This document shows, piece by piece, positions 1 to 11,469 of a DNA stretch of 64,000 nucleotides. The stretch lies in assembly GCA_028095005.1 (NCBI GenBank), contig CM051459.1, positions 255,736,229-255,800,228 of the forward strand. The letters run 5' to 3'. The position numbers were made by a program, and so were the translations under genes. Every line of letters begins with the position of its first letter. The first letter of the stretch is position 1. The notes beneath the pieces were generated by a model, which saw only the letters and a list, made by a program, of their open reading frames with translations, was not told the origin of the DNA and searched no databases. This DNA is from Rhynchospora pubera (taxonomy: Eukaryota > Streptophyta > Magnoliopsida > Poales > Cyperaceae).

Positions 1-173
1 CCTGAAATGTGTGTGTATGAAATTAGAAGTCTGATTAAATGTTATTGGACTGATTTGAGATTGGCATTGATTAATTAAGTAATTAATATATAGATATTGT
101 TATTTATATTCTTTCTACCAAGTACCTTTTTTTCCTCTGGACTTTGGTTTACTAATTATAGTAATACTTTCAG

Positions 174-2249
174 CAACAACACTTACTGGATTCCATTTTA
201 CGGTTACGGCCTTGGTGGGTTGGATCTCAAATGCCACTGGCTACTCCGTATCAAAGTATGTCCCTTTGTGGGAATTAGTATGGTTCTCCATTGTGGCTAA
301 TATGTCAATCACCGGAATGAACCTCAGCCTCATGCTTAACTCTGTTGGATTTTATCAGGTCAATATCTTTTAACTCATTATTAGTTACAACTTGAGAACC
401 AACTTTTGTTAGCTTCAAAGTAAATTGTACAAGCTTTAGGAACTTTCCACCATTACTTTGCTTTTCAATGGTTTAGAAATGTAAATCTTAAAATCGTTAC
501 CCTGGCTTGATCGTTCAACTAATTGACTAGTGAAATCTTCTTAAGGAGAAAATATGGACCATGTAAGAGGACTGCATATTATAAATTAATGTAAAATTTC
601 ATGCCATTTATGAACTTCTAATGAAATCTGTCACTTGATAATTTTTAACTCTGTATTTGATAAAATTTGTTTTATTGGTTGGAATAATGTAGATCTCAAA
701 ATTGAGTATGATACCAGTTGTTTGCTTGATGGAGTGGATATTGCATAGCAAGCACTACACAACAAGAGTGATATTGTCTGTGATAGTGGTTGCCTTTGGT
801 GTTGGCATCTGCACAGTTACTGATGTTGAGATCAATGCAAAGGGCTTTATTTGTGCTTGTGTAGCTGTTTTCTGCACTTCCCTTCAACAAATTGTAGGTG
901 ATCTGAACTTGCCTTGTATTATTGGAGTTGATCAGTTGCAGTGCCTTTCCTATTATTTTTGCTGCAATATATTCCTTTTTTTTCTCGTTTTGACACCATG
1001 AACATATGAAGTAGTTAGTTCTAATACTTGAAGGTTTATATTAAGGTCAAGTTTGGGCAACAGGTTACTGGGTTTATCAGTCTAATGTCTCTTTTCTTTA
1101 TAGAATTTTTTAATGAATAATATGACAGGAATTATTTGGGGGAAGAAAACTTCATCTAATATTGTACACTGAAAAGTTGTTCATTTTATTGTACTTTTAT
1201 ATACTTTACTGTCAGGACAACTTTGATTATTGATTATCATTTATTTTCTTTTCCAGACAATTGGATCTTTCCAGAAGAAGTATAATATCGGCTCATTTGA
1301 GCTTCTTAGTAAAACTGCTCCTATCCAGGCTGCGTCTCTCATTGTATTGGGCCCGTTTGTTGATTACTACCTCAATGGTCACTCAATTGTCAAGTATCAC
1401 TACTCTACTGGTGCTGTTGTAAGCCTTGCATTATACTATTTCTATTTCATTCCCAATTCTAGTTACACTGTTTGAATTCTGCTTGTCTGTCATGAATCAA
1501 ACAATATGGAGCTCCTGTTGTTAGTTTAAAATCAAAGTCAGATTTTCAAAAGTTAGTTAGGTTCAACAAGATTGGTAAGTTGGGCTGGGTTTGGCAATCT
1601 AGCAGAATGGAGTATAGAAAGTTTGGTCTCAAAACGCTGAAAGAGTATAGAAAGTTCGGTATCAAGACATTGAAAGAGGAATTTACAGCTAAGTTAGTGA
1701 CTGTTGCCCCTTGCTCTTTTCATGGTCCAAATGGTTTATGTCAGAAGTCAAACCAGCCCCACCGCTTACTTGGTTATGACATATCAACTACCACAAATCA
1801 GATAACAAAGACATCTTCATTTTATGCTGATATCTAAAGAATGGTCCCTTAAATTTGCATTTAACATTGTACTATTTTTTTCTTTGTAGTTCTTCATCCT
1901 GTTATCTTGCTCCCTTGCTGTCTTCTGCAACATGAGCCAGTACCTCTGCATTGGTAGGTTCTCGGCCACATCATTCCAAGTATTAGGCCACATGAAAACT
2001 GTGTGTGTTCTGATACTAGGATGGATTCTGTTTGACTCAGCACTAACCCTAAAGAACATATTGGGTATGCTGGTTGCTGTTTTTGGCATGATAGTTTACA
2101 GCTGGGCAGTTGAGGCTGATAAAAAGTCTGCCAAGTTTGTGTCAGCTAAAAGTAGTGATATATTGAACGGAGAAGATGTTAAGTTACTAAAAGATAAATC
2201 AAATGGCCTGATTGACTCTGATTTGGAGCATGGGCAAATGAAGAGCTAG
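174..2249 (+). CDS. UDP-rhamnose/UDP-galactose transporter-like, copy 1 (5' partial)
   Basis: Coding exons 2-5 of a nucleotide-sugar transporter of the TPT/NST (EamA-like) family, which exchanges UDP-sugars for nucleotide monophosphate across the Golgi membrane to feed wall polysaccharide synthesis. Exons: 174-358, 693-893, 1257-1418, 1890-2249 (stop TAG); all junctions are AG/GT and the phases match copy 2 exactly. Exon 1 (about 42 codons) must lie left of the window, since no equivalent is seen in 1-173. Recognisable blocks are TLTGFHF, LMLNSVGFYQ, SKLSMIPVVC, LLSKTAPIQA and FSATSFQVLGHMKTVCVL, the last a very conserved stretch of the URGT clade. The protein is hydrophobic throughout, with a charged C-terminal tail. 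Exon 3 differs from copy 2 at 8 of 67 residues. Intron 4 (1419-1889) has a 33-bp direct tandem repeat near 1609-1675. Family is certain; the exact sugar specificity is inferred. Confidence 0.88.
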
Positions 2250-3305
2250 TTATTATTATTCTACTTTTTTTTTTGGTCATATATCATTTTTTTGGTTTGG
2301 CTTAGTCATTGATTCTTTTGGCAAGATTTTTTTCATCTTTGTTTTTCAGCTGCGACTTGATTAAGTTGTTATAGGAAAGTGCTTACACGATGTATGTAGA
2401 AAATCGAAGATTTTTTAGTTGGTAAAAGCTGTCCTATTTAACATATCATTGTGTTTGTGTGATGACAACGTGAAGGGTAGTTCCGTTGTCATTTATTTTA
2501 TTTATTTTCACGTTTAACGTCAGATAAAGCAAAAGGAAATTCAGTGCTTGTTGGGAGTGGCGAAGTTAGGTAAATTTTTATCAAATTGTTACATAATTTC
2601 CACTACCTTATTCCTTACAATATTTTTCGTGTACAAATGGTACTAATGTCACATAATTTTTAACAAAGTGTTGGAAAGGTACACTATTAACTTATTTTCC
2701 TTACAAGGTGCATAATGAAATGATGCCAAATAATTTTATGTTAATTTGGGTGCATATTTAAACATAATTTGATTGAGCAGACGAACTCACCTTTTCAGTT
2801 ACTATAAAAAATTGAAAATAAAATAATTAATCCAAAATGAAAAATATTCTTAGAAGTAAATAAAAGAAAATTCAATGAATTTAATTTGTTGCTTACCATA
2901 AACTAAGTTAACTAACATGATATTTTGTAATATATTATAAGCTGGATCGCAATAATGTTGTTGTTAATATTGTTGTCATACAATATTTGTGACGCCACAA
3001 AAATCATATTTTGATTCCGTACTTCCTTAACTGATTGCTTTCTGATTATTTTTGACAGTGGTCACGCTTCTCTGGTGCTAATTAAAGGTAGTGCTAATCT
3101 TTTGTAACGTTGTTTATGCCTTTTAATATTATTCTCTCTCCAAAATGAATTTGAGGCCAGGGATGCCATCAAACCACTTCCGCTCTTTTCTTTTCATCTC
3201 TATGTTCCTCTCTAAAAAAAGATAAAGAACCTTTATTCCCTTTCATTTCACTATTTCCTCCTCTCTTCCATATTCCATGTGGCATTGTTGAAAGAAACGC
3301 ACATC
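2250..3305. promoter_or_regulatory. Spacer between the two transporter copies, with the leader of copy 2
   Basis: No coding exon is visible. The first part is the 3' region of copy 1. The last roughly 130 bases (3175-3305) are CT-rich (repeated CTCTC and TTTCC tracts), which is typical of a plant 5' leader, and directly precede the copy 2 ATG. The promoter of copy 2 must lie in this 1-kb spacer, but I cannot name a TATA box or transcription start. No duplicated block shared with the flank of copy 1 was noticed. Confidence 0.4.
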
Positions 3306-5185
3306 ATGAATCAAGACAAGAAGCCGGTGGTCTCGGATGTCGGAGCATGGGCCATGAATGTGGTCAGCTCCGTCGGTATCATAATGGTTAATAAGGAGCT
3401 CATGTCTCCGGGCGGTTATTCTTTCAGCTTTGGTAATGCATATTAATTCATCTCTATATCATTTTCTTCATTGGTATTTTGTGATTTCTGAATCTTAAAA
3501 ATTCAGCACAAATGTGTGTACTTATAAACAAAAATTTCCATTTTTTTTTCTTGTAGCCAGGATACTAATTCAAAAGATTAACCTTTTGTTTTAAATTTAA
3601 AAAAAAATTGACAGCGACTACACTTACTGGATTTCATTTTGCGGTGACTGCATTGGTCGGTTGGATATCAAGTGCTACTGGCTACTCGGTGTCGAAAAAT
3701 GTGCCTTTATGGGAACTTCTATGGTTCTCTGTCGTTGCCAATGCATCAATTACAAGCATGAACCTTAGCCTCATGCTCAATTCTGTTGGGTTCTACCAGG
3801 TCTGATATTTTTATTTGCATATGATTGACATTTATTTAAGTATATGCAGCATTAAGGCAAGCCTTATTTCCTTTTTTTTGAAAATAAGAGTCCCACAGAG
3901 GCTCCACTGATAAACGGTGACCCAATTACACAATATGGTATATACAAATTTAATCAACGCCCCTAAAGCTACTGTGGTACCATTAACCATCCGTACCAGT
4001 GCATTGATCATCGGTACCTAGGCAAGATTTTGCATTTACTTTGTCTTGCTAATTGCATGTCCGATAGATTACTTTACCTTTTCTAACAACTGTTAATTCT
4101 GCAAACTTCAAAACAGATTTCAAAATTGAGTATGATACCAGTGGTTTGCTTAATGGAATGGATCCTGAATAGCAAGTACTACTCAAGTAAGGTGATAGCA
4201 TCAGTCGTAGTAGTTGCATTTGGTGTCGGGATTTGCACCGTCACTGATGTGGAAATCAATGCGAAGGGATTTCTTTGTGCTTGTGTTGCTGTTTTCTGCA
4301 CTTCCCTCCAACAAATTGTATGCATTCTCTACTTACTAATGATATCATGCAAGTACCCAGAAATTGACTTTAAGATATTTATTAAAAATAGTTTCAGGTT
4401 TGTACTCAATAAGAATATACATATACATCTCATACCCATAAGCGACACCAATTTTGACACTTTATAAGTTTATCCCATCTCCTTTTCCTTTTATTTGATG
4501 GCCACAATTTTCACCGGATACTGACAGTTCTAACCTATAACTATTCCTGTTATTTTAGACAATTGGTTCATTTCAAAAGAAATACAACATCGGATCTTTC
4601 GAGCTGCTAAGCAAAACTGCGCCAATTCAAGCAGCCTCACTCCTAGTATTAGGTCCATTCCTTGATTACTATCTCAATGGACAATCAATTATGAGCTACC
4701 GGTACTCCCTTGGTGCAGCTGTAAGTATACAGTATCAATTTCATCTCCTAAATATCTCCTTGATTTAATTTTTTGCTAATTTTACTTTCTATTTAACTAA
4801 CTTTGTCTTCACCAAATTTCAGATTTTCCTACTCCTCTCTTGTTCCTTGGCAGTAGTCTGTAACATGAGCCAGTATCTATGCATCGGCAGGTTCTCTGCC
4901 ACATCATTCCAAGTGTTGGGACACATGAAGACCGTTTGTGTTTTAATTCTTGGTTGGATCCTTTTTGATTCCGCTCTTACCTTCAAAAATATAATGGGCA
5001 TGCTGCTTGCTGTCCTAGGCATGGTGGTCTATAGTTGGGCAGTCGAGGCTGATAAAAAGGCGGTGAAACTGCCGGCATTTCGAACCAGTGATGCATTGGA
5101 TGGTGAGGATGTAAAACTGCTCAAGCAGAAAATAATCAATGGACTTGCTGACTCCGACTTGGAGAAACCACAGATTAAAAGCTGA
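3306..5185 (+). CDS. UDP-rhamnose/UDP-galactose transporter-like, copy 2 (complete)
   Basis: Complete five-exon gene: 3306-3432, 3615-3799, 4117-4317, 4559-4720, 4823-5185, giving 345 aa. All introns are GT-AG. The start is the first ATG after a CT-rich leader and gives MNQDKKPVVSDVGAWAMNV, which matches the usual N-terminus of the URGT clade (SDVGAWAMNV). The protein has about ten hydrophobic segments and ends in a lysine- and acid-rich cytosolic tail (last residues KPQIKS). Expected role: Golgi import of UDP-rhamnose or UDP-galactose for pectin and other wall glycans. It lies head-to-tail behind copy 1 with identical intron positions but shorter introns (182, 317, 241, 102 bp), so the pair arose by tandem duplication. 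Family is recognised from recalled Arabidopsis URGT proteins; substrate is inference. Confidence 0.92.
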
Positions 5186-6035
5186 ACAATTTTGTTTCGC
5201 TTAATAATTTATTATCTACTTATGTTATATAAAGACTACGGAAATTTTTTTTCCCCAGAAACTTGGCAACGGATACCAAGGCTTACAAACGACTACAATT
5301 GTTGGTTAAAATTTTAGGTTAGGATATGGTTAGACAAAATGGAACATGGGGATTATATGTTTCTTCTAACGCATTTTGTTTGTACCAGGAAAAATTTGGA
5401 TTTTTAACTCTGTATAATTGTTAACATTTTTTTTATAAAATTGGCGATTACCTCTGCCTATAACTGTTTATGGATCTGGATCTGATGTACTTAGAAAAAG
5501 ATTAAAATAGATAAGATAAATAAGCTGCATATTTAATTATTTATCCGATTAGATCTGCCATGACTCATGCCCATGATTTTGGAAATTGTGGTTGCATTAT
5601 TAAATTTGAAAAAAAGATTAGTGCACCTTCATTCTGCACCCGGTATCTACATCTGCCCAGATTTTGTACGTTTCAGCCATGTAAACCGTTTGGGTTTTAC
5701 TCATTCTTTAATTTTTTTAGAAAAAAAAAAATTTCGATGAGGAGTACACTTCATCCTTTTTCTGACGTCGGTACGTTCAAAAAGAAAATTTTCAATTTAT
5801 TCTCTCTCTTTTGTTAAACTGTGAAACTTTCACATGAATACATGATCTTTTACTCTTGTATCTTTCTCAATTATATTTTCCCCCGAAAACTCGACAGCAG
5901 CTGTTAAAGAGTTCCTCAATTATTAGTGTGGTATCTTGCGATCTATTTTTATTTTTGATATTATTTTATATTTTATTCATTCAAGGATAGCGCGATAATT
6001 TTTAACATGATATATATCTAATAGTACACAGTAGC
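5186..6035. other. Intergenic, no gene seen
   Basis: Downstream flank of transporter copy 2, AT-rich, with short T and A runs. No exon-like reading frame, RNA gene or clear repeat was recognised before the target duplication of the next mobile element. Confidence 0.4.
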
Positions 6036-6044
6036 TTAAAAAAC

Positions 6045-7451
6045 CCGAAATTATTTTATATAGGAATTCAGACGCAAAAAATTTTAATAGAAAGAATTAT
6101 TATTTTTTTTAATAAGAAGAAAGTTCGAACGCGTTTTATAAAAGCGTACAGTCTCGATCCTTCGAACGCGTTTATAAAACGCGCTCGAAGACTTCGAACG
6201 CATTTTATAAACGGGTAAGAGGAGAGAGCTTCAGTTACGCCTCAAAAGGCTGGTCAGACCTTCGTACGCGTTTATAAAACGCGTTCGGAGCCTTCAAGCG
6301 CGTTTTATAAACGTGTTATTAGTTTTTCATATTTTTCATTCAAACCGCAACATTTAACTTATTAAAAATAATATTTTGCAATAAGGTCCCTGCATGTTTC
6401 ATATTTACAAAATTCTCAAAATTCTATTTCCAATTAAAGATGTATTAAATAAATATAACAAATATATCACACATATTTTATATGCATTTAATTGCACATA
6501 TTTTTTTTTAACATGTGTATAATATCATTTTGTTTGAATGATTATTCGCCGACGACCCTGTATTTTTACTATTTAATTTTACAAACTTATCTTTTGCATT
6601 GTAGTCTCTCCTTTTTTTATGTTAGCCATATATATAATGAAATAATATATAATATGGAAATAATTAAAATATAAATTTTTAAAATAATTTTGAACATTAA
6701 AACTTTAAACAGGCTTAACTTTTGATAGGAATGTCCGTTTAGGGTGATCGAGTATAATCCGGAAAGCTGGCGACGAGATCTACACATGTTATCGGGGTGA
6801 AACCCCGTAACGACCATTTTCGGAGCCAAAAAACGCTCTCTAGACCTCCAAAATTCACTTTGAAAGTTTGCAAACCTAAAAATCACTCTAAACTACTAAA
6901 AAAGTTATTAAAATCATAAATTAATCATTAAAAAGAGAAATGCAGTAAATTAAGTGACTTTCTTGATAGTTATTCAAACAAAATGATATTAATGTCAAAA
7001 TTAATATTCTAATGTCATTTTTAAATAAGATTAATATGAAATTAAATGTGATATTTTAAAAATTGTAAATTTAATCTTAATCTTAAAAATAAATTTAACT
7101 TAAATTTTCACATTAATTTTTCTATTAATTTTGAAAAAAAAATGGTAATAACTCAATTTCGAAAAATTTACGCCTTCCTACCCGTTTATAAAACGCGCTC
7201 GAAGGCTCCGAACGCGTTTTATAAACGCGTACAAAAGTCTGACCAGCCTTTTCAGGCGTAACTGAAGCTCTCTCCTCTTACCCGTTTATAAAACGTGTTC
7301 GAAGCCTTCGAGCGCGTTTTATAAACGCGTACGAAGGAGAGAGACTGTACGCTTTTATAAAACGCGTTCGAACTTTCTTCTTATTAAAAAAATAAATAAT
7401 TCTTTCTATTAAAATTTTTTGCGTCTGAATTCCTGTATAAAATAATTTCGG
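6045..7451. mobile_element. Non-autonomous Mutator-like element with long TIRs
   Basis: The ends are inverted copies starting CCGAAATTATTTTATA. Arms of about 270 bp (6045-6316 and 7176-7451) match almost throughout, including the GGAATTCAG and GACGCAAAAAATTTTAATAG blocks. The flanks TTAAAAAAC (6036-6044) and CTAAAAAAC (7452-7460) agree at 8 of 9 bases, a 9-bp target duplication as expected for Mutator-like elements. The roughly 860-bp centre has no transposase-like reading frame, so it would have to be mobilised in trans. Each arm carries about five palindromic modules built around TTTATAAAA (separate entry). Confidence 0.82.
6122..6320. repeat. Array of palindromic AACGCGTTTATAAAACGCG modules, left arm
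   Basis: Five near-palindromic units, each a TTTATAAA core flanked by ACGCG or its variants and often by TTCGAA/CTTCG, at about 6124-6151, 6160-6190, 6191-6219, 6258-6290 and 6291-6320. The mirrored set is at about 7180-7375 in the right arm. The units resemble sub-terminal transposase-binding sites, and each core also looks like a TATA box. Function is inferred. Confidence 0.7.
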
Positions 7452-7632
7452 CTAAAAAACACTTAAATTTCAAACAAAAATACAATAATTAAAATTTTTG
7501 CAACTTAATAGAAGCGAAAGGCTTGTAAAAACTATAATAATTAAGTAATTAACCGAAAAAAATCTCTCATTATAAACGATTTAATATAATATTTAATCGT
7601 AGAACTGAACTAGCTATCCAATTTTTATTTAT

Positions 7633-7680
7633 GGGTGCGTTTGGATAGGTGTGGAAAGAAGGGAAGAAGTGTGTAAATAA
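7633..7680. mobile_element. Fragment of the GTTTGGAT-type MITE
   Basis: Starts GGGTGCGTTTGGATAGG and runs into the GGAAGAAG-rich segment typical of the MITE family, complete at 8762-8899, but then loses similarity; the right terminus is absent. A truncated copy. Confidence 0.55.
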
Positions 7681-8189
7681 TCTCTATCGCTCAAATGTGT
7701 TATACTCATCCGTGCCTTCGCCAGCCTCCCCTAATAGTTAGATTTTTTGTATAATATAATCAAATAAAATTGTTTCCTTGGCTTCGGCCTTAATTAAGTT
7801 TTGAAGTTCATCGACAGTATAAGATTTTATTGTTTTTTGAAATTAACTTATTTTTGACAATTTTAATTAAGTTTTCCGAAATTAACTTAAATGTTTTTAA
7901 CTAGAAAATTTTTCATAATTGATTGTTTAACAAAATTATTAAAATATGGAACATTGTAGTTTTCAATTTGATGAAACATATTATCATTTGATTTTCTCTT
8001 TTTTGTTTTTTCGTTTTCTGAGTTCAAGAGAGAAAAAAACACGGTGAGCTCCACCGCAACCACCTTTCTTCTTACGCTCAGACTACACTCGGACTCTTCC
8101 GATCTCTGTCATGGGCTCCGTTATTTCTCTATCCTGGCTCCACCACTTCATCCATGCCTTTTCACATAAAACAATCACAATTTATCAAG

Positions 8190-8700
8190 TGTGTTTGGTT
8201 AACACACAAACAGCTGACGAATCAGGGACGAACAACTCTAGTTCGTGAAAATCGGGGGATTAGAAACTAGCCAAGAAATTCATGAACAGTCTAGTTCGTG
8301 GGTTGTTTGGTTCACGCGAACTTCTAGTTCACGGATGGTGCCAAAAACACGAACATGGGAAAAATTTTGGAAGTTCGGAGGGATAACTTAGTAAGGTATG
8401 TTTGGTTCACGCCACCGAACAATGCAAACTTCGCTCCTTAGGTGTTCATGATTCGTGCAAAAAGGAGAAATAACGAATAAAGCCGGGGGTCGTTTGGATT
8501 GCTTAGGAATTTGGAAAATTTCTTATTCCTAGGCATAAATTTATTGGAAAGTGTGTAACTTTGTGAATAGTTTGGATTGTTTATAATAAATTTATGTCTA
8601 GGAATATGAAATTTGCCAAATTCTGATGGGATCCAACCAGGTTTGTTCGTTGTTCTCGAACGATGTTTGGTTCACGCGAACAACAGATGTTTAAACATTG
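8190..8700. mobile_element. Repeat region rich in GTTCGTG / TTTGGTTCACGCGAAC motifs
   Basis: Several copies of TTTGGTTCACGCGAAC or shortened forms occur (about 8310, 8402, 8668) together with dispersed GTTCGTG in both orientations, a pattern typical of transposon sub-terminal repeats. It is interrupted by a separate MITE-like insert at about 8485-8640. Terminal repeats and a target duplication could not be fixed. Confidence 0.4.
8485..8640. mobile_element. MITE-like insert, GGTCGTTTGGAT type
   Basis: Begins GGGGGTCGTTTGGATTGC and ends near GGGATCCAACCAG. It shares the core AAAGTGTGTAACTTTGTGAA ... TTTGGATTGTTTATAATAAA with the GTTTGGAT MITEs and is related to the insert at 27315-27481. It sits inside the GTTCGTG-rich repeat. 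Confidence 0.5.
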
Positions 8701-8761
8701 CCTAAAAATATTGATGTTGCTCCAGGTGAAAAATACCGGCAGAAAAGAAGTCTAACTCATA

Positions 8762-8899
8762 GGGTGCGTTTGGATCGTTGGAAGAAAGAAGAAGAAGAAG
8801 GAAGAAGAAAAAAAAAATTATAAACAATCCAAACTCTTCACAAAGTTACACACTTCCCAATAGTTCTTCCCTTCTTCCCACACCTATCCAAACGCACCC
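8762..8899. mobile_element. Complete GTTTGGAT-type MITE with 3-bp target duplication
   Basis: 138 bp with inverted ends GGGTGCGTTTGGAT / ATCCAAACGCACCC, flanked on both sides by ATA (8759-8761, 8900-8902). The interior has a purine-rich GAAGAAG arm and a TTCTTCCC arm around a TTATAAACAATCCAAACTC core. Other copies: 20305-20453, 22387-22544, 30829-30986, 55166-55294, 56775-56922. Confidence 0.75.
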
Positions 8900-9169
8900 A
8901 TAATACATTAGAGAAGCATATTCTTAGATTAATGAACTCGAAAATCTTTAAACATTGGTGAATAGTCTGCAAATCTCTTTACTTTTTTCGAAAACAGTAA
9001 AATGCATAGGGGGCGTTTGTTTGTGTAGTAAGGAGTTGCATAATTTAAGGATGCCTAAGTGTTTATGTAGTGTTATGTAATAGATGTTTGGTTGTGTAGT
9101 AAGGATGACTAACTTAATGCATGCATATATTCATGTCAAAAGACTAAAATGCCCTTAAATTTGAATTAG

Positions 9170-9810
9170 TATTATGTATTATATGTTGTGACCTAATTAT
9201 TGTTAATTATTAATAATTATAAAAATTAATTATTAATGATGATAATAAATCATTTTTACTATTATGAAATATTAATAATTACTTTTAATTAAATATTATA
9301 AATATTATTTTTTATTTTATAATAAAAATTATTATTGATTAATTATCTTCAATTAATTATTATTCTTAAATCATTATTATTAATAATTAATATTACTTGT
9401 TAAATATTATTAATTATAATAATTAATCTTTGTTATTAATTATGATTTTTTAATAATTATTGTTACTTATTAAGTATTATTATTTATTAATTAATATTAA
9501 TTAATTTTTAATTATTAATTATTATAAAAAATTAATTAATAATGATAATAAGAAATCATTTTATTATTATGAAATATTATTAATTATGTTTAATAAAATA
9601 ATATAAATATTATTAATTATTTAATAATAAATCAATATTGTTAATTAATTATTATTATTACTTGCTATATATTATTATTTATTAATTATAATAATTAATA
9701 TTTATTACTAATTATGATTTTTTAATAGTTATTGTTACTTATTAAATATTATTATTTATTAATTATTATTAATTATTATAGATTATTAAATATTATTATT
9801 AATTATTTCT
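9170..9810. repeat. Low-complexity AT tract, ATTATTAATTATTA type
   Basis: About 640 bases made almost only of A and T in ATTAATTATTATT-like permutations, with two degenerate long repeats (about 9200-9480 and 9500-9780) that share the order AATCATTTT ... TATGAAATATTA. It lies inside the outer TIR element. Confidence 0.7.
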
Positions 9811-9939
9811 AAAGGGTACTGTTGGAAAAAAATTAAAGGGGACCGGTGCATAACTTATGCAACCTATTTAGGTTGCATAACTTAAGTATCCTTAAGGCAT
9901 CTTATGTAAGAGGTGTTTGGTGACTTAAGGATACATAAG

Positions 9940-11280
9940 GGGTAAATTTTTTCGGAGGTCACTAAAGTTTATGTATAATACGAATTTGGTCACTGAAGTT
10001 TAATTTGTCCTTCCACAACCACTCAACTTTGATTTTGTCCAATTTTAGTCCCTCCATTAGATTTCCATCCAATTCCGTCTAATTAATTAAATAAGGGTGC
10101 AAATTTGGAGCTCTGAATCAAAATGTTACTCTTCTTCTTCCCCACAGCAGCGATTCATTTTCTCCTCCGACAGTTTGACTCTCTCTCTCTCTCTACCAAC
10201 CTAAACCACCTCGATCTCTCTCTTCGTTACTCTCAGTCTCTCCCTAATCTATCTCTCTATCAGTTCTCCTCCTTCCCTAGCTTCTTCTTTGGAGCTGAAA
10301 CTACACTGCACCTTGAGCTCTCCTTCTACTACTCCCCTCTCCTCTATCTCAGTCTCCACCAAAGCTTATCTCTTTCCTCTCTTTGTCAGATTGAGACTCA
10401 TTCAAGCGGAAAGAAAGAAGAAGAAATACAATTCAAATGCATAGAAATATATAATTAATCTTAATCCAGCCCCAAAAGAATCCAGTCTGTTCCAATTAAA
10501 AATCACAAATAGACAACAATATTCTCCGCTCTGATCAATGATGAAAGCGTGAATTATTTCCACTATTTTTTTCTTTGAAACAAAAATTACTAATATTTTA
10601 CATTTTAATTTGTTTGAATATAATTTTTTATAAATATGTGATGCGAATTTTGGATTAGACTAACGAGTCGGATTTGAATGTATAGCTTTTATCGGATGAC
10701 AGAGGATATGAATTCTTAAAACAACATTTATTATATATACTTGCCATTGTTATGGGTCACCTAGGGTTTTTCTGAGAGAAGGCCAGAAGGGGACGCATAG
10801 ATAGAAGTGCTAAGGCGGTGAATGAGAGAGTCGAGAGTAGGGGAGGCGGAGAGACTAACGGGAAAGTGAGGCGAAACAATGGAGAACTAGGCGGAACCGC
10901 GTAGAGCTCAAGGTGTAGTGCGGTTTCGGCTTCAAAAAAGAAGGGAATGAGGAGAACTAATAGAGAGATCGATTAGGGAGAGACTGAGAGTAACGAAGAG
11001 AGAGATCGAGGTGGTTTAGGTTGGTAGAGAGAGAGAGAGAGTCAAACTGTCGGAGGAGAAAATGAATCGCTGCTGTGGGGAAGAAGAAGAGTAACATTTT
11101 GATTGAGAGCTCCAAATTTGCACCCTTATTTAATTAATTAGACGGAATTGGATGGAAATCTAACGGAGGGACTAAAATTGGACAAAATCAAAGTTGAGTG
11201 GTTGTGGAAGGACAAATTAAACTTCAGTGACCAAATTCGGATTATACATAAACTTTAGTGACCTCCGAAAAAATTTACCC
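9940..11280. mobile_element. Mutator-like element, family GGTAAATTTTTTCGGAGGTCAC
   Basis: The ends GGGTAAATTTTTTCGGAGG and their inverse define a 1341-bp element. The arms extend about 380 bp (9940-10322 and 10905-11280) with few differences. Flanks ATACATAAG (9931-9939) and ATACATAAC (11281-11289) match at 8 of 9 positions, a Mutator-type 9-bp target duplication. The arms carry CT/GA-rich stretches that create long but meaningless reading frames. No transposase is seen. The element at 59487-60740 has the same terminal sequence. Confidence 0.82.
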
Positions 11281-11469
11281 ATACATAACTTAAGTTATGC
11301 ATCCTTTAAGTCACAAACAAACACCCCCATAAAGTTTTTCTTTAATGTATAAAATTTTAAATCCACAAGCATGTTTAATGATTATTACAAGCGATGGTTA
11401 AATGCGTGATGATGATGGACGCAACTCGATCAGCATTTGAAGAAATCAAGAACGGAAGTAAAATTGATG

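Larger units (their letters stand above)
9009..11328. mobile_element. TIR element of about 1 kb, split by a nested Mutator-like insertion
   Basis: Outer ends are GGGGGCGTTTGTTTGTG and, at the right, the inverse of GGGGGTGTTTGTTTGTG. Next to both ends lies a TTGCATAA/TTAAGGATG-type segment in inverted orientation. ATA flanks both sides (9006-9008, 11329-11331). The inner 9940-11280 block with its target duplication is a later insertion, leaving an original element just under 1 kb. No protein-coding capacity is seen. Confidence 0.65.

Noticed and set aside
1580..1837. 85-codon open frame inside intron 4 of transporter copy 1
   Set aside because: It contains a 33-bp tandem duplication and no domain, and copy 2 has no counterpart; the splice sites around it are good.
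9170..9810. Long AT-only tract considered as a replication origin or scaffold attachment region
   Set aside because: It lies within a transposon, and composition alone cannot support either role.
10123..10458. 111-codon open frame, Ser/Leu-rich
   Set aside because: It lies in the CT-rich left arm of the long-TIR element; the mirrored arm gives the complementary GA-rich sequence. Low complexity and no domain.
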